Shown here: piece after piece, positions 35,986 to 45,044 of the stretch | How positions within the stretch are numbered: position 1 is the first letter of the stretch | Layout: each line of letters starts with the position of its first letter | Assembly (NCBI GenBank): GCA_014874475.1 | Contig: JADBJJ010000021.1 | Span: 1 to 47,788 of the forward strand | Reading direction: 5' to 3' | Length of the DNA stretch: 47,788 nt | DNA from: Chloroflexota bacterium | GTDB taxonomy: Bacteria > Chloroflexota > Anaerolineae > B4-G1 > DUEL01 | The notes under the pieces: generated by a model | The model's input: only the letters and a program-made list of their open reading frames with translations | What the model was told of the DNA's origin: nothing | Databases searched by the model: none | Position numbers and translations under genes: made by a program

Positions 35986-36687
35986 GTGGATAAAATTCGG
36001 GTGCTGATCGTGGACGATCATCCCTTCTTCCGGGAAGGTTTGCGCCGGGTGATTGCGGCGGAAGGGGACCTGGAGGTCATCGGGGAGGCCTCGGATGGAG
36101 AGGAAGCGATAGAGCAAGTGGGGCGTCTTTCGCCAGACGTGGTCGTGATGGATGTTAACCTGCCACGCATGAACGGCCTGGAGGCCACCCGCCGGATCAA
36201 GGATGCTTATCCGGAGGTCAGCGTGGTAATTCTCACCGCCTACGACGACGAAGAGCAGGTCTACCACGCCGTGCGAGCCGGGGCATCTGCGTACCATTCT
36301 AAAGATGTCAGCCCCCAGGAACTGGTGAGGACGATCCGCCATGTTCGCGCCGGCCGGTACGTGTTGCGTCAGATGATATTGACCACCGAACGGGAATTGG
36401 GGCTGTGGCTGCGGGAGCGGTACCGGCAGTTTGGCGGGGATGTGCTGGCTGATGAGCGATATATGACTCCTCTCTCCAGTCGGGAAATGGAGGTGTTGCG
36501 CCTGATGGTGGCTGGGATGAGCAATAAAGAAATCGCTTACCGCCTGGGTATCAGCCACCAGACAGTGAAGAACCATGTGACGGCGATTCTCAACAAACTG
36601 GGTGTCGCCGACCGCACCCAGGCCACCGTCTATGCTCTGCGGCATGGATGGATTCCCCTGAGGTCATCGGATCAGTGTCAGAATTAA
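35986..36687 (+). CDS. NarL/FixJ-type response regulator
   Basis: The product is 233 aa from GTG 35986, placed by AAAGGAGGGGCG; an ATG 14 codons upstream is in frame but lacks a ribosome binding site. The receiver domain (about 1-120) has VLIVDDHPFFREGL, phosphorylated Asp in VVVMDVNLP, Thr in ILTAYDD and Lys in YHSKDV. The LuxR-type helix-turn-helix is LSSREMEVLRLMVAGMSNKE, then IAYRLGISHQTVKNHV. It has no kinase partner beside it; the DegS-type kinase at 45045-46097 is a candidate. Its end overlaps the next gene by 40 bases. Confidence 0.92.
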   Translation: MDKIRVLIVDDHPFFREGLRRVIAAEGDLEVIGEASDGEEAIEQVGRLSPDVVVMDVNLPRMNGLEATRRIKDAYPEVSVVILTAYDDEEQVYHAVRAGASAYHSKDVSPQELVRTIRHVRAGRYVLRQMILTTERELGLWLRERYRQFGGDVLADERYMTPLSSREMEVLRLMVAGMSNKEIAYRLGISHQTVKNHVTAILNKLGVADRTQATVYALRHGWIPLRSSDQCQN

Positions 36688-38504
36688 CTTCCTCTCCAAT
36701 CACCATCCTGTTTCAACCTCTGGGTAGAAGAGGGCAGGTTCCGACGGGCCTTTCAGTGCTGGAGGCGGCCCGACGGTTGGGCGTGGGCCTCAGCGGAGTC
36801 TGTGGAGGCGCGGGGGTCTGCGGGACTTGCCGGGTGGTGGTTCCCCCTGAGCATCGGGAGGCACTGTCTCCAGTCTCCCAGACAGAGCGGGAGCGGCTGG
36901 GTGAGGAGGAGATCGCTTGCGGCGTCCGGCTGGCCTGCCGGGCCATCATCCATCGTCCCCTGCAGGTCTTTGTCCCGCTGGAATCCCTGACGGCCAGCCA
37001 GCGCACCCAGGTAGAAGGCCGCCAGACGCCGGTGCGGGTAGACCCTGTTGTCGTCCCTGCCGACCTGCGTCTTTCCCCTCCCGCGCTCTCCGACCCGCGC
37101 AGCGACGCGGAGCGTATCCGGGACGGCCTGGGCCGCCCGGTCCGCCTGGACCTGGAGGTCCTGCGCCACTCTCCCCATTCCCTGCGGGAATGGGGATGGG
37201 CTACCCGGGTAGTTCTGCGGGGGGACGAAGTGGTGGCTCTTCTACCCCTCGGCACCCCGCTGATGGGTGTGGCGATGGACCTGGGGACGACCAAACTGGC
37301 CGGGTATCTCCTGAATCTGGAGACGGGCGAGACGTTGACCAGCGCCGGAGCCATGAATCCCCAACTGGCCTACGGGGAAGACGTGATGGCCCGTATCACG
37401 TACGCGCTGCAGGAGCCGGAAGGGGCGGAGCGCCTCCGGCGGGCAGCAGCCGACGGGTTGGCCCAACTGGTGGTAGCCCTTTGTAACCAGGCTGGCATTC
37501 AGCCTGAGCACATTGTGGAAGCGGTGGTCGTGGGGAATACGGCCATGCATCACCTCTTCCTGGGGCTCCCGGTCCGCCCCCTGGGGTTGGCCCCCTATGT
37601 CCCGGTGGAGAGCGCTCCTCTCAATGTCCGGGCCCGGGAGTTGGGGCTTCCTCTGGCCCCCGGTGCGATGATTCACGTTCTGCCCAACGTTGCCGGATTT
37701 GTCGGCGCGGACCACGTGGCGGCCCTGCTGGCGACCCGGATGGATGAGGCGGACCACCCGACGCTCCTGCTGGACATCGGTACAAATACAGAGATTGGCT
37801 TGTCCGTCGGGGGGAGATTGTTTTGCTGTTCTGCTGCATCCGGCCCGGCCTTTGAGGGCGCGCACATCCGATTCGGGATGCGCGCGGCGCCCGGAGCCGT
37901 GGAGCGGGTGCGGATTATTGAGGGGCGAGTATACTGCGAGACGGTGGAAGAGGCTCCCCCAGTGGGCATCTGCGGTTCGGGCATTCTGGATGCGGTGGCC
38001 GAACTGCGGCAGGCGGGTTTGCTGAACGGACGCGGCGGCTGGATAGAAGAGAACAAGTCTGGATTTTCTACGGTGGTTTCCACAGATAACGGTCCAGAAT
38101 TTATCCTGGTACCCGCGGAAACCTCCGGGCTGGGGCGCGCGATCACCATCAACCGGAAAGACGTCGGGGAGATTCAACTGGCCAAGGCGGCCATCGCGGC
38201 GGGCTGGCAGATTCTGCTGGAGGAGGCCGGTGTCCGGGAGTCCGACCTGGCGCGGGTGCTGGTCGCCGGCGCCTTCGGGACGTACATTGACATCGGGCAT
38301 GCGGTTGCCATTGGGTTGCTTCCATCCCTGCCCCTGGACCGGTTTGAGCAGGTGGGCAACGTGGCGGGAACAGGGGCGCGGATGGCGCTTCTTTCTCGGG
38401 CCGAACGGGAGCGAGCAGCCTGCCTGGCTCGCCGGATTCGCTACGTAGAGTTGACCGTCCATCCTTCTTTCCGCGAGCGATTTGCTCAGGCGCTGTGGTT
38501 GTAG
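36648..38504 (+). CDS. RACo-like ferredoxin/ASKHA protein (DUF4445)
   Basis: The product is 618 aa from ATG 36648; a GTG at 36675 is an alternative. Residues 20-110 are a [2Fe-2S] ferredoxin domain (Cys52, 58, 61, 97; VCGGAGVCGTCRV). The rest is a RACo middle/ASKHA ATPase domain: MGVAMDLGTTKLAGYLLNLE, VVGNTAMHHLFLGLP, LLLDIGTNTEIGL, and VLVAGAFGTYIDIGHA. RACo proteins re-reduce oxidised corrinoid cofactors of methyltransferases using ATP. No corrinoid protein or methyltransferase gene is in the window. The 40-base overlap with the regulator gene suggests coupled expression. Confidence 0.88.
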   Translation: MDSPEVIGSVSELTSSPITILFQPLGRRGQVPTGLSVLEAARRLGVGLSGVCGGAGVCGTCRVVVPPEHREALSPVSQTERERLGEEEIACGVRLACRAIIHRPLQVFVPLESLTASQRTQVEGRQTPVRVDPVVVPADLRLSPPALSDPRSDAERIRDGLGRPVRLDLEVLRHSPHSLREWGWATRVVLRGDEVVALLPLGTPLMGVAMDLGTTKLAGYLLNLETGETLTSAGAMNPQLAYGEDVMARITYALQEPEGAERLRRAAADGLAQLVVALCNQAGIQPEHIVEAVVVGNTAMHHLFLGLPVRPLGLAPYVPVESAPLNVRARELGLPLAPGAMIHVLPNVAGFVGADHVAALLATRMDEADHPTLLLDIGTNTEIGLSVGGRLFCCSAASGPAFEGAHIRFGMRAAPGAVERVRIIEGRVYCETVEEAPPVGICGSGILDAVAELRQAGLLNGRGGWIEENKSGFSTVVSTDNGPEFILVPAETSGLGRAITINRKDVGEIQLAKAAIAAGWQILLEEAGVRESDLARVLVAGAFGTYIDIGHAVAIGLLPSLPLDRFEQVGNVAGTGARMALLSRAERERAACLARRIRYVELTVHPSFRERFAQALWL

Positions 38505-38568
38505 GATAACTCCACAGGAGTTGTCCTGCCAGGGAATGGGTATGAAACATCTCTGAGGGGACAGGAAA

Positions 38569-39876
38569 ATGAGACGACTCATAAGAGGGATACTGATACT
38601 GGGATGGATATTGGCCTTTGCTGGCCCTGTTGTGGCTCAGGAGGGGGAAATCGTCTACGTGCTCACGGTGGATGGTGCCATCACAGCGACCATCAACGAC
38701 TACATCGCCCGCGGCATCCGTCTGGCGGAGCAGAATGAGGCCGAGGCAGTCATCATCCGGCTGAATACCCCCGGGGGAGATTTGACCTCCACCACCCGGA
38801 TTATGGAGCACCTGGAGAATGCCCGGGTACCGGTGATCGTCTACGTCTGGCCGCGCGGGGGGATGGCAGCCTCCGCCGGAACGCTCGTCCTTCTGGCCGC
38901 CCACGGGGCGGCTATGGCCCCCCGGACGACCATCGGCGCGGCCCATCCTGTGGCTTCGCCGGGAGCGGAAGAGGTTGTCAGCCCGGAGATGATGGAAAAG
39001 GTTGTCAATGTGATGGCCGAACACGCTGCCCTTTTTGCCCAACGGCGCGGTCAGGCGGCGGTGGACTGGGCCCAGCGGGCCATCCGGGAAAGCGCCACCG
39101 CCGGGCCCGAAGAGGCGCTGGAACTGGGGGTGATTGACCTCATCGCCGCCGATGTGGACGAGGTGCTCCAGGGCTTTGACGGTCGCACCGTCACCTTGGG
39201 GGATGGCACCTCCGTGACGTTCCGTACCGCCGGCGCGCTCACTCAGGATGTCCCGCTTTCGCCGATAGAACAGTTGCTTCAGGTATTGATTAACCCCAAC
39301 GTGGCGTTCGTTCTGCTGACCATCGGCATTCAGGCCATTCTGATAGAACTCTCTTCCCCCGGCGGGTGGGTGGCAGGCTTTGTCGGTGTCCTTTGTCTGG
39401 CCCTAGCGGCCTACGCGCTGGGCGTTCTTCCATTCAATTGGCTCGGACTGGTTCTGATAGGAGCGGCGATCGTGCTTTTCATCCTGGACATCAAGGCTCC
39501 GACGCACGGGGCTCTCACCGCCGCCGGAGCGGCGACCTTCATCGCTGGCGCGCTCATCCTGTTCAACACGCCGCTTTCCCCCTACGGTCAGATTTCCCTG
39601 CCCCTGGTCATTGGTCTCGGAATTTTTACGGCGCTCTTCTTCGCTTTCGTTGTTGCCAAGGCACTGCAGGCCCAGAGACCCCGCTCCACCACCGGACAAG
39701 AGGGGTTGATGGGACGGATAGGGATCGCCAAAAGCCGCCTGGACCCGGAGGGCTGGGTGCTGGTGGCAGGGGAACGCTGGCAGGCCGTTGCAGAGGAAGG
39801 ACCGATAGAAGAGGGGGCGGAGGTGGAAGTCATTCGGGTGGAAGGTTTCCGGCTGTATGTGCGTCAGCGAGGGTAG
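38569..39876 (+). CDS. Long-form NfeD membrane serine protease
   Basis: The product is 435 aa. A signal peptide (ends VVAQ) is followed by a ClpP-like protease domain: VDGAITATINDYI, IIRLNTPGG, and catalytic Ser in GMAASAGTLVLLAAHG; a Lys near MEKVVNVM may complete the Ser-Lys dyad. Four or five transmembrane segments (about 240-365) lead to a C-terminal OB-fold NfeD domain (GRIGIAKSRLDPEGWVLVAG). Such proteases usually sit next to an SPFH stomatin that they cleave. Here no SPFH gene is adjacent; the only one in the window is at 11920-12960. Confidence 0.9.
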   Translation: MRRLIRGILILGWILAFAGPVVAQEGEIVYVLTVDGAITATINDYIARGIRLAEQNEAEAVIIRLNTPGGDLTSTTRIMEHLENARVPVIVYVWPRGGMAASAGTLVLLAAHGAAMAPRTTIGAAHPVASPGAEEVVSPEMMEKVVNVMAEHAALFAQRRGQAAVDWAQRAIRESATAGPEEALELGVIDLIAADVDEVLQGFDGRTVTLGDGTSVTFRTAGALTQDVPLSPIEQLLQVLINPNVAFVLLTIGIQAILIELSSPGGWVAGFVGVLCLALAAYALGVLPFNWLGLVLIGAAIVLFILDIKAPTHGALTAAGAATFIAGALILFNTPLSPYGQISLPLVIGLGIFTALFFAFVVAKALQAQRPRSTTGQEGLMGRIGIAKSRLDPEGWVLVAGERWQAVAEEGPIEEGAEVEVIRVEGFRLYVRQRG

Positions 39877-39889
39877 AAATCCAGCAGGT

Positions 39890-40564
39890 ATGGAACTGGA
39901 CCCATCGGCGATTGAAGCCCTCTTGTTTGACCTGGACGGCACCCTTCTGGACTCGGATGACGAGGGGGTGGAGGCGCTGGCCCGCTGGCTGAGCCGGTTG
40001 GGCGTTCGGGACGCCCGTCACCGGGCGCGCCGCATCGTGATGCGGATGGAGACACCGGTCAACGCCCTGGCGACCGCCCTGGATACAATGGGGTTGGACG
40101 CTCTCGTACTGGGCTTCTCAGAATGGCTGCGCCATCAGCGGCGCCGCACAACTCCCCGCTTCTGCATAGTCCCCGGTGTAGAGGATGCCCTTCGCTTGCT
40201 CGCCCGTTCTTACCGGCTGGCCGTTGTCACGACGCGGGGCCGCAGAGATGCTCAGGCCTTTCTGGAAAGTTTCGGCCTCTCCGACCTCTTTGAGGCGGTG
40301 ATCACCCGGGAGTCTACCTGGCGACTCAAGCCCCACGCTGCTCCCATTCGCTACGCGGCCGGACGGTTAGACCTTCCGCCCAACCGCTGCGCGATGGTAG
40401 GCGATACCCCTGTAGATATGCGCTCCGCCCGTCAGGCCGGCGCCTGGGCCATCGGCGTTCTCTGCGGCTTCGGCGAAAAGGACGAACTGGAGCGGGCGGG
40501 TGCCCATCTGATCGTTCCCTCTCCGGCCGATCTGCCCACGATTTTTCTGGGGGATGAGACGTAG
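39890..40564 (+). CDS. HAD-superfamily hydrolase (phosphatase-like)
   Basis: The product is 224 aa from ATG 39890. Motif I is LLFDLDGTLLDSDDEG (nucleophile Asp), motif II VVTTRGRRDAQ, motif III Lys in RLKPHAA, and motif IV MVGDTPVDMRSARQAG. This fits phosphoglycolate-phosphatase-like enzymes. The substrate is not evident. It begins 13 bases after the NfeD gene stop and is probably cotranscribed. Convergent with glnA. Confidence 0.88.
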   Translation: MELDPSAIEALLFDLDGTLLDSDDEGVEALARWLSRLGVRDARHRARRIVMRMETPVNALATALDTMGLDALVLGFSEWLRHQRRRTTPRFCIVPGVEDALRLLARSYRLAVVTTRGRRDAQAFLESFGLSDLFEAVITRESTWRLKPHAAPIRYAAGRLDLPPNRCAMVGDTPVDMRSARQAGAWAIGVLCGFGEKDELERAGAHLIVPSPADLPTIFLGDET

Positions 40565-40566
40565 CC

Positions 40567-40620
40567 CAGGCCATCAGGCCTGTTTGAAAAGGTGATGAGG
40601 GGGTGGCTTCGCCACCCCCT
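40567..40620. terminator. Two hairpins between convergent HAD and glnA genes
   Basis: CAGGCC/GGCCTG (40567-40582) is followed by TTTG on the plus strand. AGGGGGTGGC/GCCACCCCCT (40598-40620) has a TTC loop, with weaker T-runs on both sides. Together they can end both transcripts. Confidence 0.7.
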
Positions 40621-40628
40621 GCATTCTT

Positions 40629-41963
40629 TCAGGCCGTCTCCAGGTACCGCTCCAACTCCCACGGGGTGACCTGTATGCGATACTGCTCCCATTCCTTTCG
40701 CCGGGCCCGCAACATCGTCTCCACGATCGCGGGGCCCAGTGCCTCCTGGATGACCTCATCCCGTTCCAGTTCGTCCAGCGCTTCCGCCAGGGTGCTGGGC
40801 AGGGTGCCGATGGAGCGCTCCCGCAGAGCCTGCTCGTCAAAATGGTAGACGTCTTCGTTGACCGGCGAGGGCGGAGTCAGGCCCTTCTCTATCCCGTCCA
40901 GTCCGGCGGCCAGCATAGCAGCGAACGCCAGGTACGGGTTGGCACTGGGGTCGGGGCAGCGCAATTCAATCCGCGCCGCCTTCTCCCGCCCGGCCCGCAC
41001 CGCCGGTACCCGGATGAGTGCAGAGCGGTTCAGGTGCGCCCAGCAGATGTAGACGGGTGCCTCGTAGCCGGGAGTCAGGCGTTTGTAACTGTTCACAGTG
41101 GGGGCGACCACAGCGGCCAGTGCCCGCGCATGGACCATCTGCCCGGCGATGAAATGGTACGCCAGCCGGGAGAGATGGTATGGGTCGTCCGGATCAAAAA
41201 AGAGGTTGCGACCGGTCGGATCGGAGAGACTCTGGTGGGTGTGCATGCCGGAGCCGTTGATGCCGAAGATGGGTTTGGGCATGAAACTGGCGTAGATGCC
41301 GTGGCTGGCGGCGATGGCCCGCACCGTATATTTGAAGGTGACAGCGTTGTCGGCGCTGGTGAGGGCATCGGCGTATTGGAAATCTATCTCGTGCTGACCG
41401 GTGGCGACCTCGTGGTGGCTCATCTCCACCTCAATGCCCAGGGCCAGGAGCATCAGGACAATCTCGCTGCGGACCTGCTGGGCCTCGTCCCGGGGGGAGA
41501 AGTCAAAATACCCGCCAACATCGTGGGGGACGGGACGAAGGCTGGCGTCGCTGTTGCGCCGGAAGAGGAAAAATTCTATCTCTGGGCCGACGTTGTAGAT
41601 ATACCCCTTCTCCGCGGCTCGCTGGAGCATCCGCTTGAGGGTGGAACGGGGGTCGCTGGGGGAGGGTTTGCCGTCCGGGTCGTAGACATCGCAGAAGATG
41701 CGAGCCCGCCGCCGCTCCGGCTCGCTCCAGGGGAGCACGCGGTAGGTGTCCGGATCGGGCATCAGGAGACGATCGCTCTCGTAGATGCGGGCGAAGCCCT
41801 CTATGGAGGAGCCGTCAAACCAGACGCCGTTCTCCAATGCCTCTTCCAACTGGGTGACTGGGATGGTGACGCTCTTGATGGTGCCCAGGATGTCCGTGAA
41901 TTGCAGACTGATGAAGCGGACACCGTCTTCCCGAGTGCGGGTGATCAGTTCTTCGTGCTTCAT
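40629..41963 (-). CDS. glnA: Glutamine synthetase, type I
   Basis: The product is 444 aa, the size of the GSI-alpha form. It makes glutamine from glutamate, ammonia and ATP. Landmarks include VWFDGSSIEGFARIYESD, metal ligands in GPEIEFFLF and EVATGQHEIDF, the HTHQSL motif in GSGMHTHQSLSD, and RIELRCPDPSANPYLAFAA. No adenylylation Tyr motif of the GSI-beta kind is seen. GGAGGAAAA precedes ATG 41963. It follows aspS by 79 bases and is likely cotranscribed. Confidence 0.96.
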   Translation of the reverse strand: MKHEELITRTREDGVRFISLQFTDILGTIKSVTIPVTQLEEALENGVWFDGSSIEGFARIYESDRLLMPDPDTYRVLPWSEPERRRARIFCDVYDPDGKPSPSDPRSTLKRMLQRAAEKGYIYNVGPEIEFFLFRRNSDASLRPVPHDVGGYFDFSPRDEAQQVRSEIVLMLLALGIEVEMSHHEVATGQHEIDFQYADALTSADNAVTFKYTVRAIAASHGIYASFMPKPIFGINGSGMHTHQSLSDPTGRNLFFDPDDPYHLSRLAYHFIAGQMVHARALAAVVAPTVNSYKRLTPGYEAPVYICWAHLNRSALIRVPAVRAGREKAARIELRCPDPSANPYLAFAAMLAAGLDGIEKGLTPPSPVNEDVYHFDEQALRERSIGTLPSTLAEALDELERDEVIQEALGPAIVETMLRARRKEWEQYRIQVTPWELERYLETA

Positions 41964-42042
41964 TTTTCCTCCTTTAGCAAGAGTGAATGGTGCGTATTCC
42001 GCACGCCGTAACCCTATGCGACTTGCGACCTGCGACGGGTTT

Positions 42043-43806
42043 CTACTCCACCACCCGGATGTGCAACTCCGCCAGTTGCTCCGGGTCCACGGGGGAGGGG
42101 GCGTTAGCCATCAGGTCCATCGCCTGGCCGGTCTTGGGGAAGGCCATCACCTCCCGGATGCTCTCCTCGCCAGCCAGAAGCATCACCACCCGGTCAATTC
42201 CCGATGCGATGCCGCCGTGAGGGGGGGTGCCGTACTCAAACGCCTCCAGCATATGACCGAATCGCTCTCGGGCCTGTTCCACGTTCAGCCCGATGAGTCC
42301 AAAGATTTTCTCCTGGACTTCCCGCCGGTGAATCCGGATGGACCCGCCCGCGATCTCCTCCCCGTTGCAGACCAGGTCGTACTGCTGCCCGCGCGCGGCG
42401 CCGGGGTCGGTATCCAGAAGCGGCAGGTCTTCCGGCATCGGCGCGGTGAAGAGGTGGTGGCTGGGGTCCCAGCGGTGCTCGTCCTCGTTCCACTCAAAGA
42501 GCGGGAAGTCTATGATCCAGCAGAAGGCCATCGTTTTGGGGTCTCGCAGGCGCAACTGCTGGCCCAGTTCCAGCCGCAGTTCGGAGAGGGCCGCTGCTAC
42601 CACTGAGGGCCGATCCGCTACGAAGAGCAACAGGTCACCGGGCCGGGCTTCCATCCGGGTGATGATGGCCCGTACCTGTTCCTCCGTCAGGAAGCGGGCA
42701 AAGGAGGAGCGGACCTCGTCCTCGGCGCCCAGGGCCAGCCAGGCCAATCCGGCTGCGCCCTCTTTCTGGGCCAGCGCGGTCAGTTCGTCTATTTGACGGC
42801 GGCTATATCCGGCGCAGCCGGGGGCGCGGATGCCCTTGACCTGCCCACCGCCTGCGACGGCCTGGGCGAAGATCCCGTAATCGCTTCCCGCTACCAGGTC
42901 GGAGATATCCACCAGTTCCATCCCAAAGCGGAGGTCGGGTTTGTCGGTGCCGTAGCGGGCCATAGCCTCGGCGTAGGTGAGACGAGGAAACGGTTTGGTG
43001 AGCAGGCGGCAGTCGGAGCATTCCTCCACGATGCCGATCATCAATTCCTCTATGAGCGCCATGATGTCTTCCCGGCTGACGAAACTCATCTCCAGGTCCA
43101 GTTGGGTGAACTCCGGCTGCCGGTCGCCGCGCAGGTCCTCGTCCCGGAAACAGCGGGCGATCTGGAAGTATCGCTCAAACCCGGCCACCATCAGGAGTTG
43201 CTTCAACTGCTGGGGAGACTGAGGGAGCGCGTAGAACTTGCCGGGGTGGAGACGGCTGGGAACCAGGTAGTCCCGGGCGCCCTCCGGGGTGCTCTTGAAG
43301 AGGATGGGGGTTTCAATTTCCAGGAAGCCGCGCGCGTCCAGGAAATCCCGGATGTATTTGACGACGCGGTGGCGGAGGATAAGGTTGCGCTGCATCCGCC
43401 GCCGCCGAAGGTCCAGGTAACGGTATTTCAGCCGCAGGGTTTCGTCTACCGGGGTGTCCTCAAAAATGGGGAAAGGGGGCGTTTTCGCCGGGTTGAGGAC
43501 GATGATTTCGTGGGCCAGGACCTCAATCTCGCCGGTCTCCATACGAGGGTTGACCCGTTCGGCAGGACGGGGGCGGACGGTACCGTGCACCTGGAGGACG
43601 TACTCCTGGCGGATCCGGGTAGCCAGTTCGTGGGCCTGAGGAGCGTGGGCGATGTCGGCGACGACCTGGACGATGCCCGAGCGGTCGCGCAGGTCCACGA
43701 AGATCAGGCCGCCGTGGTCTCGCTGGCGGTTGACCCACCCGGCCAGGGTGACAGTCTGGCCGATATGGTGGGCACGCAGTTCGCCGCAGTGATGGGTCTT
43801 CAGCAT
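42043..43806 (-). CDS. aspS: Aspartyl-tRNA synthetase (bacterial type)
   Basis: The product is 587 aa from ATG 43806, with GGAGGTACT in front; longer in-frame extension upstream is not family-like. An N-terminal OB fold ([20 protein letters not shown]) binds the anticodon. Class II motifs include [29 protein letters not shown] and [16 protein letters not shown]. The GAD insertion marks the bacterial type. Whether it also charges tRNA-Asn cannot be decided; no asnS or gatCAB is in the window. It is preceded by a long leader containing a 26-codon ORF and hairpins. Confidence 0.95.
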   Translation of the reverse strand: MLKTHHCGELRAHHIGQTVTLAGWVNRQRDHGGLIFVDLRDRSGIVQVVADIAHAPQAHELATRIRQEYVLQVHGTVRPRPAERVNPRMETGEIEVLAHEIIVLNPAKTPPFPIFEDTPVDETLRLKYRYLDLRRRRMQRNLILRHRVVKYIRDFLDARGFLEIETPILFKSTPEGARDYLVPSRLHPGKFYALPQSPQQLKQLLMVAGFERYFQIARCFRDEDLRGDRQPEFTQLDLEMSFVSREDIMALIEELMIGIVEECSDCRLLTKPFPRLTYAEAMARYGTDKPDLRFGMELVDISDLVAGSDYGIFAQAVAGGGQVKGIRAPGCAGYSRRQIDELTALAQKEGAAGLAWLALGAEDEVRSSFARFLTEEQVRAIITRMEARPGDLLLFVADRPSVVAAALSELRLELGQQLRLRDPKTMAFCWIIDFPLFEWNEDEHRWDPSHHLFTAPMPEDLPLLDTDPGAARGQQYDLVCNGEEIAGGSIRIHRREVQEKIFGLIGLNVEQARERFGHMLEAFEYGTPPHGGIASGIDRVVMLLAGEESIREVMAFPKTGQAMDLMANAPSPVDPEQLAELHIRVVE

Positions 43807-44071
43807 AGTACCTCCTGGAAGTGGATTGGGCTGCCGATGGCGTCGGTAGCGTAAGACGTTGCGGCTTGGCACAGGATTCCGGCAATGGCCTGCGAGGGGA
43901 TTTGACTCTCTCATCCCCCAACCCCCGGCGGTTTCCCCTTCCTCGCGCTGCGAAGCGGCTGCGGGAGGCAGGGAGATGAGCGAGACCCTGGAATCTCGGC
44001 GGTGGATTGCCGGAGTCACTTTTCAAATTGTAAAATCTTGCGCCACACGGGCTTCGGGCTGTATATAAAGC

Positions 44072-44104
44072 GACAGGCCGCCCTCTTTTTGGGGGCGGCC
44101 TGTC
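44072..44104 (-). terminator. Terminator-like hairpin in the aspS leader
   Basis: GACAGGCCGCCC pairs perfectly with GGGCGGCCTGTC over 12 bases; TTTATATA follows after GC. It lies 17 bases after the 26-codon ORF and about 265 bases before aspS. Its 5' arm can instead pair with GGGGCGGC at 44145-44152, inside the ORF. Confidence 0.7.
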
Positions 44105-44121
44105 CGTTAACAACCGGTTGG

Positions 44122-44202
44122 TTAACCGCGCGGCAGCGACGGCTGCCGCCCCTTGGGCGGGCCGGGCCGGCGGTTATTATCCACAACAATTGGACGGTAC
44201 AT
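44122..44202 (-). CDS. 26-aa small ORF, possible leader peptide of aspS
   Basis: ATG 44200-44202 has GGAGG 6 bases upstream and lies about 11 bases after the expected transcript start. The peptide starts MYRPIVVDNNRRPGPPK and is basic and Pro-rich. Codons 8-10 are Asp-Asn-Asn. A terminator-like hairpin follows the stop. I recognise no family. It is either a leader peptide for attenuation of aspS or an independent small protein. No longer frame explains the ribosome binding site. Confidence 0.5.
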   Translation of the reverse strand: MYRPIVVDNNRRPGPPKGRQPSLPRG

Positions 44203-44219
44203 CGGATCCTCCGTTGCTA

Positions 44220-44247
44220 ATTATAACACCTTTTGTAAAAATGGCAA
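44220..44247 (-). promoter_or_regulatory. Promoter of the small ORF / aspS leader
   Basis: TTGCCA (44242-44247) and TATAAT (44220-44225) on the minus strand have a 16-base spacer. It lies just after the response regulator stop (44275). The region 43807-44071 between terminator and aspS has no clear gene. Confidence 0.75.
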
Positions 44248-44274
44248 GCGGGAGGTATGAACTGAACGAGGGGC

Positions 44275-44973
44275 TTACTTCCCTGGCTCAAAATAGTACC
44301 CCTCGCCACGCACCGTCCGGATATACTGAGGTTCGCCCGGGTCTGGCTCTATCTTCTGGCGCAGGCGGTAGATGTATTGCTTGACCAGGTCGGGTTCGCC
44401 GATATATTCGGGCTCCCACACCTGGGAAAGAATTGCATCCGTGCTCATCACCCGTCGGGCGTGCCGCATCAGCAGGCGGAGAACCTTGAACTCATTGGGA
44501 GTCAGATAAACCTTCCGGCCACCAACTTCCAGTTCATGGCGGTCGCAGTCCAGTGTCATGGAAGATGATGGAAAAATCACCTGCTCCTTTTCTTCGTTGC
44601 GCTCTACCGAGCGCCGCAGAGCGGCCGTCAGGCGAGTGACCAGTTCAGCCTGGTGGAATGGTTTCACTAAATAGTCATCTGCCCCCGCTGCAAAACCCGC
44701 CACGATGTCTTCAATGTTCGCTTTAGCCGTGACGAAGATGATGGGCACCTCGGTGAGGTCTCTCATTCGGCGACAGACCTCAAACCCGTCCATACCGGGC
44801 ATCATAATATCCAGCAGGATGGCATCCGGATGATGGTGGTATGCGGAACGGAGCCCCGAGGGCCCATCAAGGGCTGATATGACCTCAAACCCAGCCGCTG
44901 TCAGGATGATTTTCAGCATATCCAGCATTTCTATCTGGTCATCTACCACCAGCACGCGGATATTACGAGCCAT
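44275..44973 (-). CDS. OmpR/PhoB-type response regulator
   Basis: The product is 232 aa from ATG 44973 (MARNIRVLVVDDQIEML). The receiver has Asp in ILLDIMMPGMDGFE, Thr in FVTAKAN and Lys in LVKPFHQAE. The C-terminal winged helix contains VYLTPNEFKVLRLLMRHARR and a RTVRGEGYYF end. It follows a DegS-type kinase gene by 71 bases. That kinase class usually pairs with NarL-type regulators, so the pairing is unusual. Confidence 0.92.
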   Translation of the reverse strand: MARNIRVLVVDDQIEMLDMLKIILTAAGFEVISALDGPSGLRSAYHHHPDAILLDIMMPGMDGFEVCRRMRDLTEVPIIFVTAKANIEDIVAGFAAGADDYLVKPFHQAELVTRLTAALRRSVERNEEKEQVIFPSSSMTLDCDRHELEVGGRKVYLTPNEFKVLRLLMRHARRVMSTDAILSQVWEPEYIGEPDLVKQYIYRLRQKIEPDPGEPQYIRTVRGEGYYFEPGK

Positions 44974-45044
44974 GGCTTCTCTCACTTGTAAGAGGATTGA
45001 GCAACGATGGGCTGTAGCTGTAGAGAGAACCCCTGTTGAGACGG

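Noticed and set aside
37242-38582. 446-codon minus-strand frame opposite the RACo-like gene
   Set aside because: Shadow frame; ASKHA motifs and the [2Fe-2S] cysteines are on the plus strand.
40842-42011. 389-codon plus-strand frame opposite glnA
   Set aside because: Shadow of glutamine synthetase, which has all expected motifs on the minus strand.
43807-43930. Possible tRNA before aspS
   Set aside because: No cloverleaf could be folded on either strand.
43807-44071. T-box riboswitch upstream of aspS
   Set aside because: No AGGGTGG-type T-box sequence or specifier-loop architecture is visible; the short ORF and alternative hairpins fit better.
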